Below, piece after piece: positions 35,040 to 41,607 of a stretch of DNA of 64,000 nt. The DNA is taken from contig NZ_CP163443.1 of NCBI RefSeq assembly GCF_041053055.1, positions 7,423,001-7,487,000 on the forward strand. Direction: 5' to 3'. The notes beneath the pieces were generated by a model. It was not told the DNA's origin. It was given only the letters and a program-made list of their open reading frames with translations, and did not search any database. How positions within the stretch are numbered: the stretch's first letter is position 1; every line of letters starts with the position of its first letter. This DNA is from Streptomyces sp. R41. GTDB taxonomy: Bacteria > Actinomycetota > Actinomycetes > Streptomycetales > Streptomycetaceae. The translations under genes were made by a program, and so were the position numbers.

Positions 35040-35900
35040 GTGCCCGAGTTGCCCGAGGTCGAAGTCGTGCGGCGCGGCTTGGAGCGTTGGGTCAGCGGGC
35101 GAGTCGTGAAGACGGTCGAGGTGCGGCATCCGCGGGCCGTACGACGGCATCTGGCGGGGCCCGAGGGCTTCGCGCAGGCGCTCGCCGGGCAGCGCGTGGG
35201 CGAGGCCATGCGCCGCGGCAAGTATCTGTGGCTGCCCCTCGAAGACTCCCCGTACTCCGTGCTCGCGCACCTCGGCATGAGCGGCCAGCTCCTGGTGCAG
35301 CCGGAGGACGCCCCGGACGAGAAGCACCTGCGCATCCGCATCCGCTTCGAGGACGGCGAGGGCACCGAGCTGCGCTTCGTCGACCAGCGCACCTTCGGCG
35401 GGCTCTCGCTGCACGAGAACACCCCCGACGGCCTGCCGGACGTCATCGCGCACATCGCCCGCGACCCGCTCGACCCCCTCTTCGACGACGCCGCGTTCCA
35501 CACGGCCCTGCGCGCCCGCCGGACCACGATCAAGCGCGCCCTGCTCGACCAGTCCCTGATCAGCGGGGTCGGCAACATCTACGCGGACGAGGCCCTCTGG
35601 CGCTCCAAGCTGCACTACGAACGTCCCACGGGAACCTTCACCCGGCCACGCACCGCCGAGCTCCTCGGCCACATCCGCGACGTCATGAACGACGCCCTGG
35701 CCGTCGGCGGCACCAGCTTCGACAGCCTGTACGTCAACGTCAACGGGGAGTCGGGCTACTTCGACCGCTCGCTCGACGCGTACGGGCGCGAGGGCGAGCC
35801 CTGCCGACGGTGCGGGACGCCGATGCGGCGGCGCGCCTGGATGAACCGCTCCAGCTACTTCTGCCCGAAGTGTCAGAAGGCGCCGCGCGTCTCGTCGTAA
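35040..35900 (+). CDS. mutM: formamidopyrimidine-DNA glycosylase
   Basis: 286 residues from GTG 35040, RBS GGAGGAG (35029-35035). N-terminus [17 protein letters not shown], with catalytic P2 and E3 as required for the Schiff base; helix-two-turn-helix [18 protein letters not shown]-terminal zinc finger [14 protein letters not shown]...YFCPKCQ. Removes 8-oxoguanine and formamidopyrimidines from DNA. Its 3' end overlaps the convergent HxlR gene by 28 bases. Confidence 0.95.
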   Translation: MPELPEVEVVRRGLERWVSGRVVKTVEVRHPRAVRRHLAGPEGFAQALAGQRVGEAMRRGKYLWLPLEDSPYSVLAHLGMSGQLLVQPEDAPDEKHLRIRIRFEDGEGTELRFVDQRTFGGLSLHENTPDGLPDVIAHIARDPLDPLFDDAAFHTALRARRTTIKRALLDQSLISGVGNIYADEALWRSKLHYERPTGTFTRPRTAELLGHIRDVMNDALAVGGTSFDSLYVNVNGESGYFDRSLDAYGREGEPCRRCGTPMRRRAWMNRSSYFCPKCQKAPRVSS

Positions 35901-36295
35901 CGCTGACGCGCTTCGAGCACGTCGTCCATGCGGCCCTCCACGAACTGGATGAGCGTCATCAGACGCTCGGCGACGTCGCGCCCGAGCGGAGTCAGTTCGT
36001 AGTCCACGCGGGGCGGGTTCGTCGGCTGTGCCTCACGGTGCACGAGGCCGTCGCGCTCCAGCGCGTGCAGGGTCTGGGACAGCATCTTCTCGCTCACGCC
36101 GTCGACACGGCGGCGCAGCTCATTGAAGCGGAGAGAGCCCTCGTGCAGCGCTCCGAGGGTGAGCGCGCCCCAGCGTCCGGTGACGTGCTCCAGCGTGCCC
36201 CGGGACGGGCAGCTCCTCGCGAACACGTTGTACGCGAGGTCCTGACACTCACCGCTCTCGGCGGTCTGCACGCTGGGCTTCATGGGGTTAACCAT
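35873..36295 (-). CDS. HxlR-family transcriptional regulator
   Basis: 140 residues from ATG 36295. Winged-helix HxlR family: [46 protein letters not shown] (recognition helix), [24 protein letters not shown]. An N-terminal Cys ([19 protein letters not shown]) precedes the domain, which in some relatives senses quinones or electrophiles. Divergent from the flavodoxin gene, with an operator in between, so it likely represses it. Its 3' end runs into mutM. Confidence 0.92.
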   Translation of the reverse strand: MVNPMKPSVQTAESGECQDLAYNVFARSCPSRGTLEHVTGRWGALTLGALHEGSLRFNELRRRVDGVSEKMLSQTLHALERDGLVHREAQPTNPPRVDYELTPLGRDVAERLMTLIQFVEGRMDDVLEARQRYDETRGAF

Positions 36296-36323
36296 ACTCC
36301 GGCGCAGCGCTAACCAGGAGGTT

Positions 36324-36344
36324 GCACTAACTAGAAGTTAGTGC
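36324..36344. promoter_or_regulatory. probable HxlR operator
   Basis: Perfect 8-bp inverted repeat GCACTAAC (36324-36331) and GTTAGTGC (36337-36344), spacer TAGAA, in the divergent promoter of the HxlR and flavodoxin genes. The same half-site TAACCA recurs at 36310-36315. Confidence 0.6.
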
Positions 36345-36383
36345 TTTCCTTTGGTTACCACCCCAGTCAGAGGAGTTCCCATC

Positions 36384-36983
36384 GTGAGCACCCCCGTCGT
36401 CTCCATCGCCTACCACTCCGGCTACGGCCACACCGCCGTCCTCGCCGAGGCCGTCCGCTCCGGCGCCGCCGAGGCCGGCGCTCGGGTTCACCTGGTCAAG
36501 GTCGACGACATCACCGACGCCGAGTGGGAGCTGCTCGACGCCTCTGACGCGATCGTCTTCGGCTCGCCGACCTACATGGGCACCGCGTCGGGCGCCTTCC
36601 ATGTCTTCGCCGAGGCGTCCTCGAAGCGCTGGTTCGGGCAGGACTGGAAGGACAAGCTCGCCGCCGGGTTCACCAACTCCGGCTCCAAGAGCGGCGACAA
36701 GCTGCACACCCTGCAGTTCTTCCAGATCCTGGCCGCGCAGCACGGCATGAACTGGATCAACCTCGGTCTGCACCCGGGCTGGAACAGCAGCTCCGCCTCC
36801 GAGCACGACCTCAACCGACTCGGCGTCTTCGCCGGCGCCGCCGCCCAGACCAACGTCGACGAGGGCCCCGAGACCGTGCACAAGGCCGACATCGCCACCG
36901 CCGAGCACCTCGGGCGTCGGATCGCGGAGGCGGCACGGGTGTTCGCGCTGGGGCGCGCGGCTGCGGCCGAGGTGGCCGCGTAA
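36384..36983 (+). CDS. WrbA-like flavodoxin-fold NAD(P)H:quinone oxidoreductase
   Basis: 199 residues from GTG 36384, RBS GAGGAG upstream. Flavodoxin fold: SIAYHSGYGHTAVLAEAV (FMN phosphate loop), AIVFGSPTYMGTASGAFHVF and GFTNSGSKSGDKLHTLQFF. Members reduce quinones with two electrons from NAD(P)H. Regulation by the divergent HxlR protein, likely on quinone or electrophile stress, fits the family pattern. Confidence 0.9.
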   Translation: MSTPVVSIAYHSGYGHTAVLAEAVRSGAAEAGARVHLVKVDDITDAEWELLDASDAIVFGSPTYMGTASGAFHVFAEASSKRWFGQDWKDKLAAGFTNSGSKSGDKLHTLQFFQILAAQHGMNWINLGLHPGWNSSSASEHDLNRLGVFAGAAAQTNVDEGPETVHKADIATAEHLGRRIAEAARVFALGRAAAAEVAA

Positions 36984-37092
36984 GCGTTTGCGGCGCGTAC
37001 GTGTCGATGAATGTCCCGTGGCGCGTAAGCGATTACGTAAACGTTTGCGCAAGCGTTTAACGCGCCTACCGCGTCCGCGTAAGCCTTTGCGT
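36978..37092. repeat. CGTAAGCG/AAGCGTTTGCG repeat tract
   Basis: Third tract of the family: GTAAGCGTTTGCG begins at the flavodoxin stop, followed by GCGTAAGCGATTACGTAAAC, GTTTGCGCAAGCGTTTAACG and GCGTAAGCCTTTGCG. It includes overlapping dyads. No transposase or known short-repeat type accounts for it. Confidence 0.75.
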
Positions 37093-37101
37093 GCCCACGA
37101 A

Positions 37102-37139
37102 GAAGCCGCGCTCACCCTGTCCTGGTGGGCGCGGCCTTC
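37102..37139. terminator. hairpin downstream of the repeat tract
   Basis: Stem GAAG-CCGCGCTCACC with GGTGGGCGCGGCCTTC, one bulge and one G-T pair, and a 7-base loop. Likely the terminator of the flavodoxin transcript. Confidence 0.6.
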
Positions 37140-37254
37140 GCGTACCTCGAAGCGCAGCCGTCGGTCGGCTGACGTCACTCTTCTCGCTGCACACCACAGG
37201 CGACGCTCGCCTCCACGATGGACTCATAAATCGAACACGTGCTTGAATTTGTGC

Positions 37255-37467
37255 ATGCGACCGTTTCCCGCCGACCTCGCCCGAGCGCAGCAGGAGTGGA
37301 GCGCCACCTACCGGCAGCTTGCGGAGCAGCCCGGCCGTACCGAGTTGCGCCGGCGCTCGTACCGGCTGTCGGCTCGGCTGTTCTTCCACCCCTACTGGCG
37401 GCAACGGCGCCAAGCGCCGCGGCGTGGTGGGCACCGCGTGACCTTGGACGGTCGGACCGGGACGTGA
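37255..37467 (+). CDS. small conserved actinobacterial protein
   Basis: 70 residues from ATG 37255. MRPFPADLARAQQEWSATYR...LSARLFFHPYWRQRR follows a known Streptomyces small-protein pattern (acidic/aromatic N-terminus, LRRR, HPYW) with no assigned function. An AT-rich promoter-like stretch lies just upstream (about 37225-37250, ATAAATCGAAC). A longer frame from 36988 is an artefact of the repeat tract. Confidence 0.6.
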   Translation: MRPFPADLARAQQEWSATYRQLAEQPGRTELRRRSYRLSARLFFHPYWRQRRQAPRRGGHRVTLDGRTGT

Positions 37468-37545
37468 GCTGAGTGGCTTCATCACCGGATCTACCTGCGG
37501 CTTCAACGCGACGCGCTCTGCCGTCCGGCGGCTGAGGGTCCTCGA

Positions 37546-37818
37546 ATGACGCGCTGGAATGCGGGGCCGTACATCCCGGATGATCCTGAAGGCGTGTCCG
37601 GACCGATTCGCGTGATCGTGCATCCACCGTCGCCCACCGGTGGTCGGCGCGTGCGCGTGGACGGCGAGATCCTCGGCCTGGCCCACAACGTGGCCGACGT
37701 CGCCGAGTTCCTCCGCCGAGCCGGCCTGGAGATCGACCCTGCCGAGGTCGCTGGGGTGCCGTGGATCGACTGGCGCGGGGTGGGGCCGGAACGCTGGGGC
37801 CCGGAGACAAGCAGCTGA
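37546..37818 (+). CDS. small conserved hypothetical protein
   Basis: 90 residues from ATG 37546 (MTRWNAGPYIPDDPEGVSGP...). The core RRVRVDGEILGLAHNVADVAEFLRRAGLEIDPAEVAG forms one strand pair plus helix and resembles actinobacterial plasmid or phage-associated small proteins. It keeps a normal GC codon bias. Function unknown; position in the accessory stretch suggests cargo of an integrated element. Confidence 0.6.
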   Translation: MTRWNAGPYIPDDPEGVSGPIRVIVHPPSPTGGRRVRVDGEILGLAHNVADVAEFLRRAGLEIDPAEVAGVPWIDWRGVGPERWGPETSS

Positions 37819-37970
37819 CGCTCTCCCCAGCCGAGAGGGCGCCTGGAGTCAACACGCTCTCCAGCGGTGTTGGTGGTCTCGGTGGCGGCGAACAGGGCCG
37901 TTCATCTGCGTTCATGCGCGGCCGGTCCTGGCAGCGGCCTGCGGCTTCGGTCCCGTCTGACCGTCTGTGA

Positions 37971-38456
37971 ACGGCGCTGAATGAGACGGAAACTGAGACG
38001 GACGGCAGCTGGACGCTGGCTCACGGCCGGACCCACCTCGCCGGCGGCCTCGATGCCAACCCTCCCGCCCTCCTCTCCTGGCTTCGGTCACTCGGCCTGC
38101 GCCTGGGCGGTCTTCAGTACTTCTGCACCGATCGCATCGGCGACTACCACGCTTGGGCGAGAGTGGAAGGCGGCCGAATCGTCCGGGCCTACTGCTACGA
38201 CGGGGCTGGCGGTGACGTCCCCCTACGACTCGGTGAGCCCACCGAGATCGAGCGCCCACTCGGTGTCGGACACAGGGGGCTGGAGGAGGGCTGGGAAAAC
38301 TGGCACGACTCCGATTGGGATGACTGGCATGCCGCCATGCCGCATGAGGAGCACGTCATGGCCATCGCCCGGCACTGGGGAATCTGTCCTCTCGACATCC
38401 CGGAGGCGCCACCCGTGGACGAAGGCATCTACGGATTTCCAGCCGGCGCCGACTGA
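37971..38456 (+). pseudogene. truncated conserved hypothetical gene, 3' part
   Basis: Open and clearly coding in one frame from about 37971: LAHGRTHLAGGLDANPPALL, LQYFCTDRIGDYHAWARVEG, RIVRAYCYDGAGGDVPLRLG, HEEHVMAIARHWGICPLDIP. A TGA at 37968 and absence of any ATG/GTG/TTG until 38163 mean the natural start is lost. Starting at GTG 38163 would cut the protein in the middle of the conserved part. Probably the C-terminal two-thirds of a longer gene; its family is a hypothetical one in Streptomyces, with no known function. Confidence 0.55.
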
Positions 38457-38810
38457 CTGCCGCAGCGCCGAGAGGAGCGGGCCGTCGAGGATGACTCTCT
38501 GAGCTTGGGAATCTCGTGTGCTCAGGGCACGAGAGCTCTACTGACCTGCAGTGGAGCGGCGTCGGCACCTGATAGGACGCCGACTGGTTCCCCGGTGTTC
38601 CCCGTGGATCCGCGCACGATCTGGCACGGGTCTGGCACGGATCTCTTCGTGGGGATTCCTCGATTGACTACCTCGTGCCGTCGCAGGTCCCAAAGCACAT
38701 CTCGCTGGTTCCAGCCACCGTTACTCATTCGGGTGCGCACCTTGTGCATATTTCGGCCACTACGCCCAGGATTAGCCTGGCGAAGCGTTCCCTCATGAAG
38801 GTGAAAGACC
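38457..38810. other. noncoding accessory spacer
   Basis: Holds no convincing gene. It contains a 7-bp hairpin CGGCGTC/GACGCCG (38557-38563, 38576-38582), the direct repeat TCTGGCACGG twice (38620-38629, 38631-38640) and an AT-richer stretch at about 38700-38790 that may be a promoter for the GYD gene. Similar sequences are seen in the neighbourhood of integrase genes, which fits the recombinase remnant to the right. Confidence 0.55.
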
Positions 38811-39107
38811 ATGCCGACGTATGTCACGTTGCTGAACTGGACGGATCAAGGGATCCGAAACTACAAGGACACCGCGAAACGTGCCGAGGCCTTCGCCACA
38901 GCGGTACAGAAGCTCGGGGCGAAGCTCCTGAACATCTACTGGACCGTCGGTTCGTACGACCTCGTGGCCGTTGTTGAGGCGCCCGACGACGAAACCGCCA
39001 CCGCAGCGCTCCTGCAGCTCGGCGGGGTGGGCAATGTCCGTACCACGACCCTGCGGGCCTTTGGCCGAGAGGAGATGGATCGCATCATCGCCAAGGCCGC
39101 TGGGTGA
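38811..39107 (+). CDS. GYD domain-containing protein
   Basis: 98 residues from ATG 38811, RBS AAGGTG upstream. The GYD family pattern is MPTYVTLLNWTDQGIRNYKD with GSYDLVAVVEAPDDETATAALL and a C-terminal helix (GREEMDRIIAKA). Forms a ferredoxin-like dimer; function unknown. Codon use is like that of the housekeeping genes, unlike the decayed neighbours. Confidence 0.85.
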   Translation: MPTYVTLLNWTDQGIRNYKDTAKRAEAFATAVQKLGAKLLNIYWTVGSYDLVAVVEAPDDETATAALLQLGGVGNVRTTTLRAFGREEMDRIIAKAAG

Positions 39108-39131
39108 GGACATGTCAGACCTTGATGCCAA

Positions 39132-39161
39132 AGGCCCCGGATCTTGATAGGTCCGGGGCCT
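39132..39161 (+). terminator. terminator of the GYD gene
   Basis: 9-bp stem AGGCCCCGG (39132-39140) with CCGGGGCCT (39153-39161) and a 12-base loop, 24 bases after the GYD stop. Confidence 0.75.
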
Positions 39162-39207
39162 CGGGGATGGTTGCGGCGGTTGCTGTACTTCGCTGCCGTA
39201 CGAGGCG

Positions 39208-39393
39208 ATGGCCATAGTCGGCCTCGGCCTGTCCGCTCAGAGAGTGCACGTGGCCCCCGGCTTCACGCTGCGCACGTACACGCACCTGATGCCGTCGGGT
39301 GAAACCCGCACCCAGGCCGCCGTTGATCACGTCTTCAAGGACGATGAGCCTGCGGACGACGACAGCGCCGAGACGGCCCAGGGGGGTGAATAG
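39208..39393 (+). pseudogene. tyrosine recombinase (integrase) C-terminal remnant
   Basis: The segment PGFTLRTYTHLMPSGETRTQAAVDHVF (split here as PGFTLRTYTHLMPSG then ETRTQAAVDHVF) is the C-terminal catalytic box of phage-type integrases, where the Tyr of TYTHLMP (codon at 39277) is the nucleophile. No Arg-His-X-X-Arg catalytic region precedes it in frame, so the enzyme is dead. The nominal start at 39208 is only the first in-frame ATG. It marks the right part of an old integrated element. Confidence 0.7.
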
Positions 39394-39413
39394 GCCTCTG
39401 ACCTGCGATTATC

Positions 39414-40379
39414 TCAGTAGCCGAAGTCCTGAGTCCACCACGGGCCGCCCGAGCCGAAGTGGGCTCCGACGCCGAGGGTCTTGAAGTCGCAGTTGAGGAT
39501 GTTGGCGCGGTGGCCGGGGCTGTTCATCCAGGCTTCCATCACCGACGCGGCGGTGGCCTGGCCGCGGGCTATGTTCTCGCCGCCCAGGCTGGTTATCCCG
39601 GCTTTCGCCGCCCGGTCCCAGGGGCTGAGCCCGCTCGGGTCGGTGTGGTCGAAGAAGTCGCGCGCGGCCATGTCCTCGCTGAAAGTCTGGGCCAGGTCGG
39701 TGAGGGCACTGTTGGCGGACACCGCGCTGCAGCCCACCTTGGCCCGCTCCTCGTTGACGAGCTTGAGCACCTCGGCCTCGGCCGCGGCCTCGGCGGAGAC
39801 CGCCACCGGGGCGGTGGTCTTCGGCGCCTTCGTGGCGGGCTTGGCGGGCTTCGCGGGCTTGGGAGCCTTCGTCTTGCTGGGCTTGGCGGTGGGCTCCTTC
39901 GAAGGCGTCGTCGTCGGCGCGACGGACGACGTCGCGGGAGCGGCCGAGCCCGAGGGCGACGCGGAGCGGTCCGCGTCACGGCTCGTCGACGTGTCGTCGC
40001 GGGAGTCCGCGCTGCCGGACGTGCCACCCTGCTGGGTCTCCAGGCCGGAGGGGGAGCTCGCGGCCTGCACGTTGTCGGAGTTGTTGCTGCCGCCGCCGAG
40101 CGAGTAGTTGTCGCTGCCGGGCAGCACTCCGGCCGCGACGGCGACAGTGCCCAGCGCCACGGCCGCCGAGACGCCGAGCAGGCCCGTGCGGACGGGGGTC
40201 GCGCCCTTCCTCTTACGGTGCGAGCGGGCGGCGGCGGTGCGCGGGAGGTCGGCGACTGCGGCGTAGCCGTACAGATTCTCCGGACCGTAGCTGTCCGTCC
40301 GCGTCTCGTGCGTTTCCGTGACCCCGGTGGCGCGGCCAGTGGCGGCGCGGCCGGCGGCGGAGCGTCGGTGGCGTCCCAT
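39414..40379 (-). CDS. membrane-anchored CAP/SCP-domain protein
   Basis: 321 residues. Cytoplasmic N-terminus (about 1-60), one transmembrane helix (TGLLGVSAAVALGTVAVAAGV, here split; about 66-86), then a Ser/Thr/Pro/Lys linker (about 100-190) and a secreted CAP domain: VLKLVNEERAKVGCSAVSAN, FFDHTDPSGLSPWDRAAKAG, GENIARGQATAASVMEAWMN, SPGHRANILNCDFKTLGVGA. Members are secreted antigen-5/SCP-like proteins, some of which bind lipids or cleave peptides; no function is known here. A palindrome lies upstream. Confidence 0.9.
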   Translation of the reverse strand: MGRHRRSAAGRAATGRATGVTETHETRTDSYGPENLYGYAAVADLPRTAAARSHRKRKGATPVRTGLLGVSAAVALGTVAVAAGVLPGSDNYSLGGGSNNSDNVQAASSPSGLETQQGGTSGSADSRDDTSTSRDADRSASPSGSAAPATSSVAPTTTPSKEPTAKPSKTKAPKPAKPAKPATKAPKTTAPVAVSAEAAAEAEVLKLVNEERAKVGCSAVSANSALTDLAQTFSEDMAARDFFDHTDPSGLSPWDRAAKAGITSLGGENIARGQATAASVMEAWMNSPGHRANILNCDFKTLGVGAHFGSGGPWWTQDFGY

Positions 40380-40439
40380 CTCCTGGGCCTTCCTCGATCT
40401 TGCGGTCAGCGATCCTCAGTCGAACCTCACCCGAAAGAG

Positions 40440-40459
40440 TGAGTTTCATATGAGACTCA
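40440..40459. promoter_or_regulatory. palindrome upstream of the CAP gene
   Basis: TGAGTTTCATATGAGACTCA is a 20-base palindrome with one mismatched pair, centred on CATATG, about 60 bases before the CAP gene start. Its position and symmetry suggest a regulator-binding site. Confidence 0.45.
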
Positions 40460-40533
40460 TTGGGTCGGGACGGTACCCCATGCCGCAAGGGGAGGAAGTG
40501 CTCCGAGAGACATTGTCCGGTTAGCGTGCACCC

Positions 40534-40815
40534 ATGAACGAGGTTGCACGGGTGGTCGTCTGGGTGCGCGGAAGGGTCCAGGGAGTGGGTTTCCGCTGGT
40601 TCACGCGGGCCAAGGCGCTGGAGATCGGCGGGCTGAGTGGCTTTGCTCTCAATTTGGACGACGGACGGGTCCAGGTGGTCGCGGAGGGCTCCCGGGACGG
40701 ATGCCAGAGCCTGCTCGACTGGCTCCAGGGCGACGACACGCCCGGGCGGGTAGACGGAGTCACTGAGATCTGGGACACGCCCCGGGGGATCTACGACGAC
40801 TTCGCCATCCGATGA
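40534..40815 (+). CDS. acyP: acylphosphatase
   Basis: 93 residues from ATG 40534. Hydrolyses acyl phosphates. Signature [20 protein letters not shown] with catalytic Arg of GFRWF and Asn of [13 protein letters not shown]; end GIYDDFAI. Ferredoxin-like fold of the usual size. Stands alone. Confidence 0.93.
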   Translation: MNEVARVVVWVRGRVQGVGFRWFTRAKALEIGGLSGFALNLDDGRVQVVAEGSRDGCQSLLDWLQGDDTPGRVDGVTEIWDTPRGIYDDFAIR

Positions 40816-41195
40816 CGATGACCGGTGCAACAGCCCAGGCGGAAGCGGTATGGCATGCCACCGGCACCTGCCAGAAGCAGAAATGACCTGGTGGTTGCCA
40901 AGAACGGCTTGTCGTGGCAGGCTCCCCGATTAAGGATGATCTCCACGCCCTGAGGGCCCCGCAGGAGTCGCAGCGCAGCCGTTCAAGGGCCGCGCGACAG
41001 CGGGTTGCCCGCCAATACAGGGCGTGATCGTGTTGACCGTCAAACTTTTTGGTGAGACGCTGAAAGCCCCGCGCACCCTAGCTGTTTGGCATGTGGAACG
41101 GCAGCAGGACATCAGCAGTGTCAAGCATCGCGGGTGCGATTCCCTCACGACCCACACCGCTTCGGTCGGTCACTCAGTGTGGAGGACCATCCATC
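40816..41195. other. intergenic region before the small coiled-coil gene
   Basis: 380 bases without a supported gene. A promoter-like GTGTTGACCGTCAAAC (41031-41046) lies near an AT-richer stretch. Apart from that nothing stands out. Confidence 0.6.
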
Positions 41196-41399
41196 ATGGC
41201 AAAGGCGCTTCTCGGTTACGTCGGCGGTTCCGACCCGCGACTCATTGCCGAGATGCGACGGCTCCAGCAGCGCGTACAGGACCTCGAATCCGAGCTCGTA
41301 CGGATCCAGGCCGAGAATGACGCGCTCGCGGCTGCCGCTTCTCACGATTCGCTTCTCGAGAGCATCGACGTACCCCAGGCGGAGCCTGCGCTCACCTGA
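41196..41399 (+). CDS. small coiled-coil protein
   Basis: 67 residues from ATG 41196, RBS GGAGGACC upstream. MAKALLGYVGGSDPRLIAEM then RRLQQRVQDLESELVRIQAE, a leucine-zipper-like helix (heptads L-V-L-L-I-N). Short and conserved in Streptomyces just before smc; function unknown, possibly a dimeric adaptor. Confidence 0.75.
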   Translation: MAKALLGYVGGSDPRLIAEMRRLQQRVQDLESELVRIQAENDALAAAASHDSLLESIDVPQAEPALT

Positions 41400-41466
41400 T
41401 CACTGCACCGCACTACGACAGCAGTGGTTGGGCAGCCCCTATCAACCGCTAAGTTGTCAGATTTGC

Positions 41467-41490
41467 AAGGGACGCCCTTCGGCGTCCCTT
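41467..41490 (+). terminator. rho-independent terminator
   Basis: Perfect 10-bp stem AAGGGACGCC/GGCGTCCCTT with CTTC loop, followed by CTTTCTTTC. Ends the small coiled-coil gene. Confidence 0.9.
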
Positions 41491-41607
41491 CTTTCTTTCC
41501 CCCGCGCACAGTTCCATTCTCTTTAACGTCTGGTGTGCCCTGCACGTTCATGGGTGAAACCGCGCGTTCATGGAGTGAGACCGGCACGAAAGGTAGAGTC
41601 CGGCGGC

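Noticed and set aside
36988..37254. N-terminal extension RKRLRKRLRKRL before the small protein at 37255
   Set aside because: This is only the translation of the repeat tract; it has no RBS and would not fit the small-protein family.
37546..37818. Small gene at 37546 as a toxin or antitoxin
   Set aside because: No partner gene adjoins and no toxin or antitoxin fold is visible.
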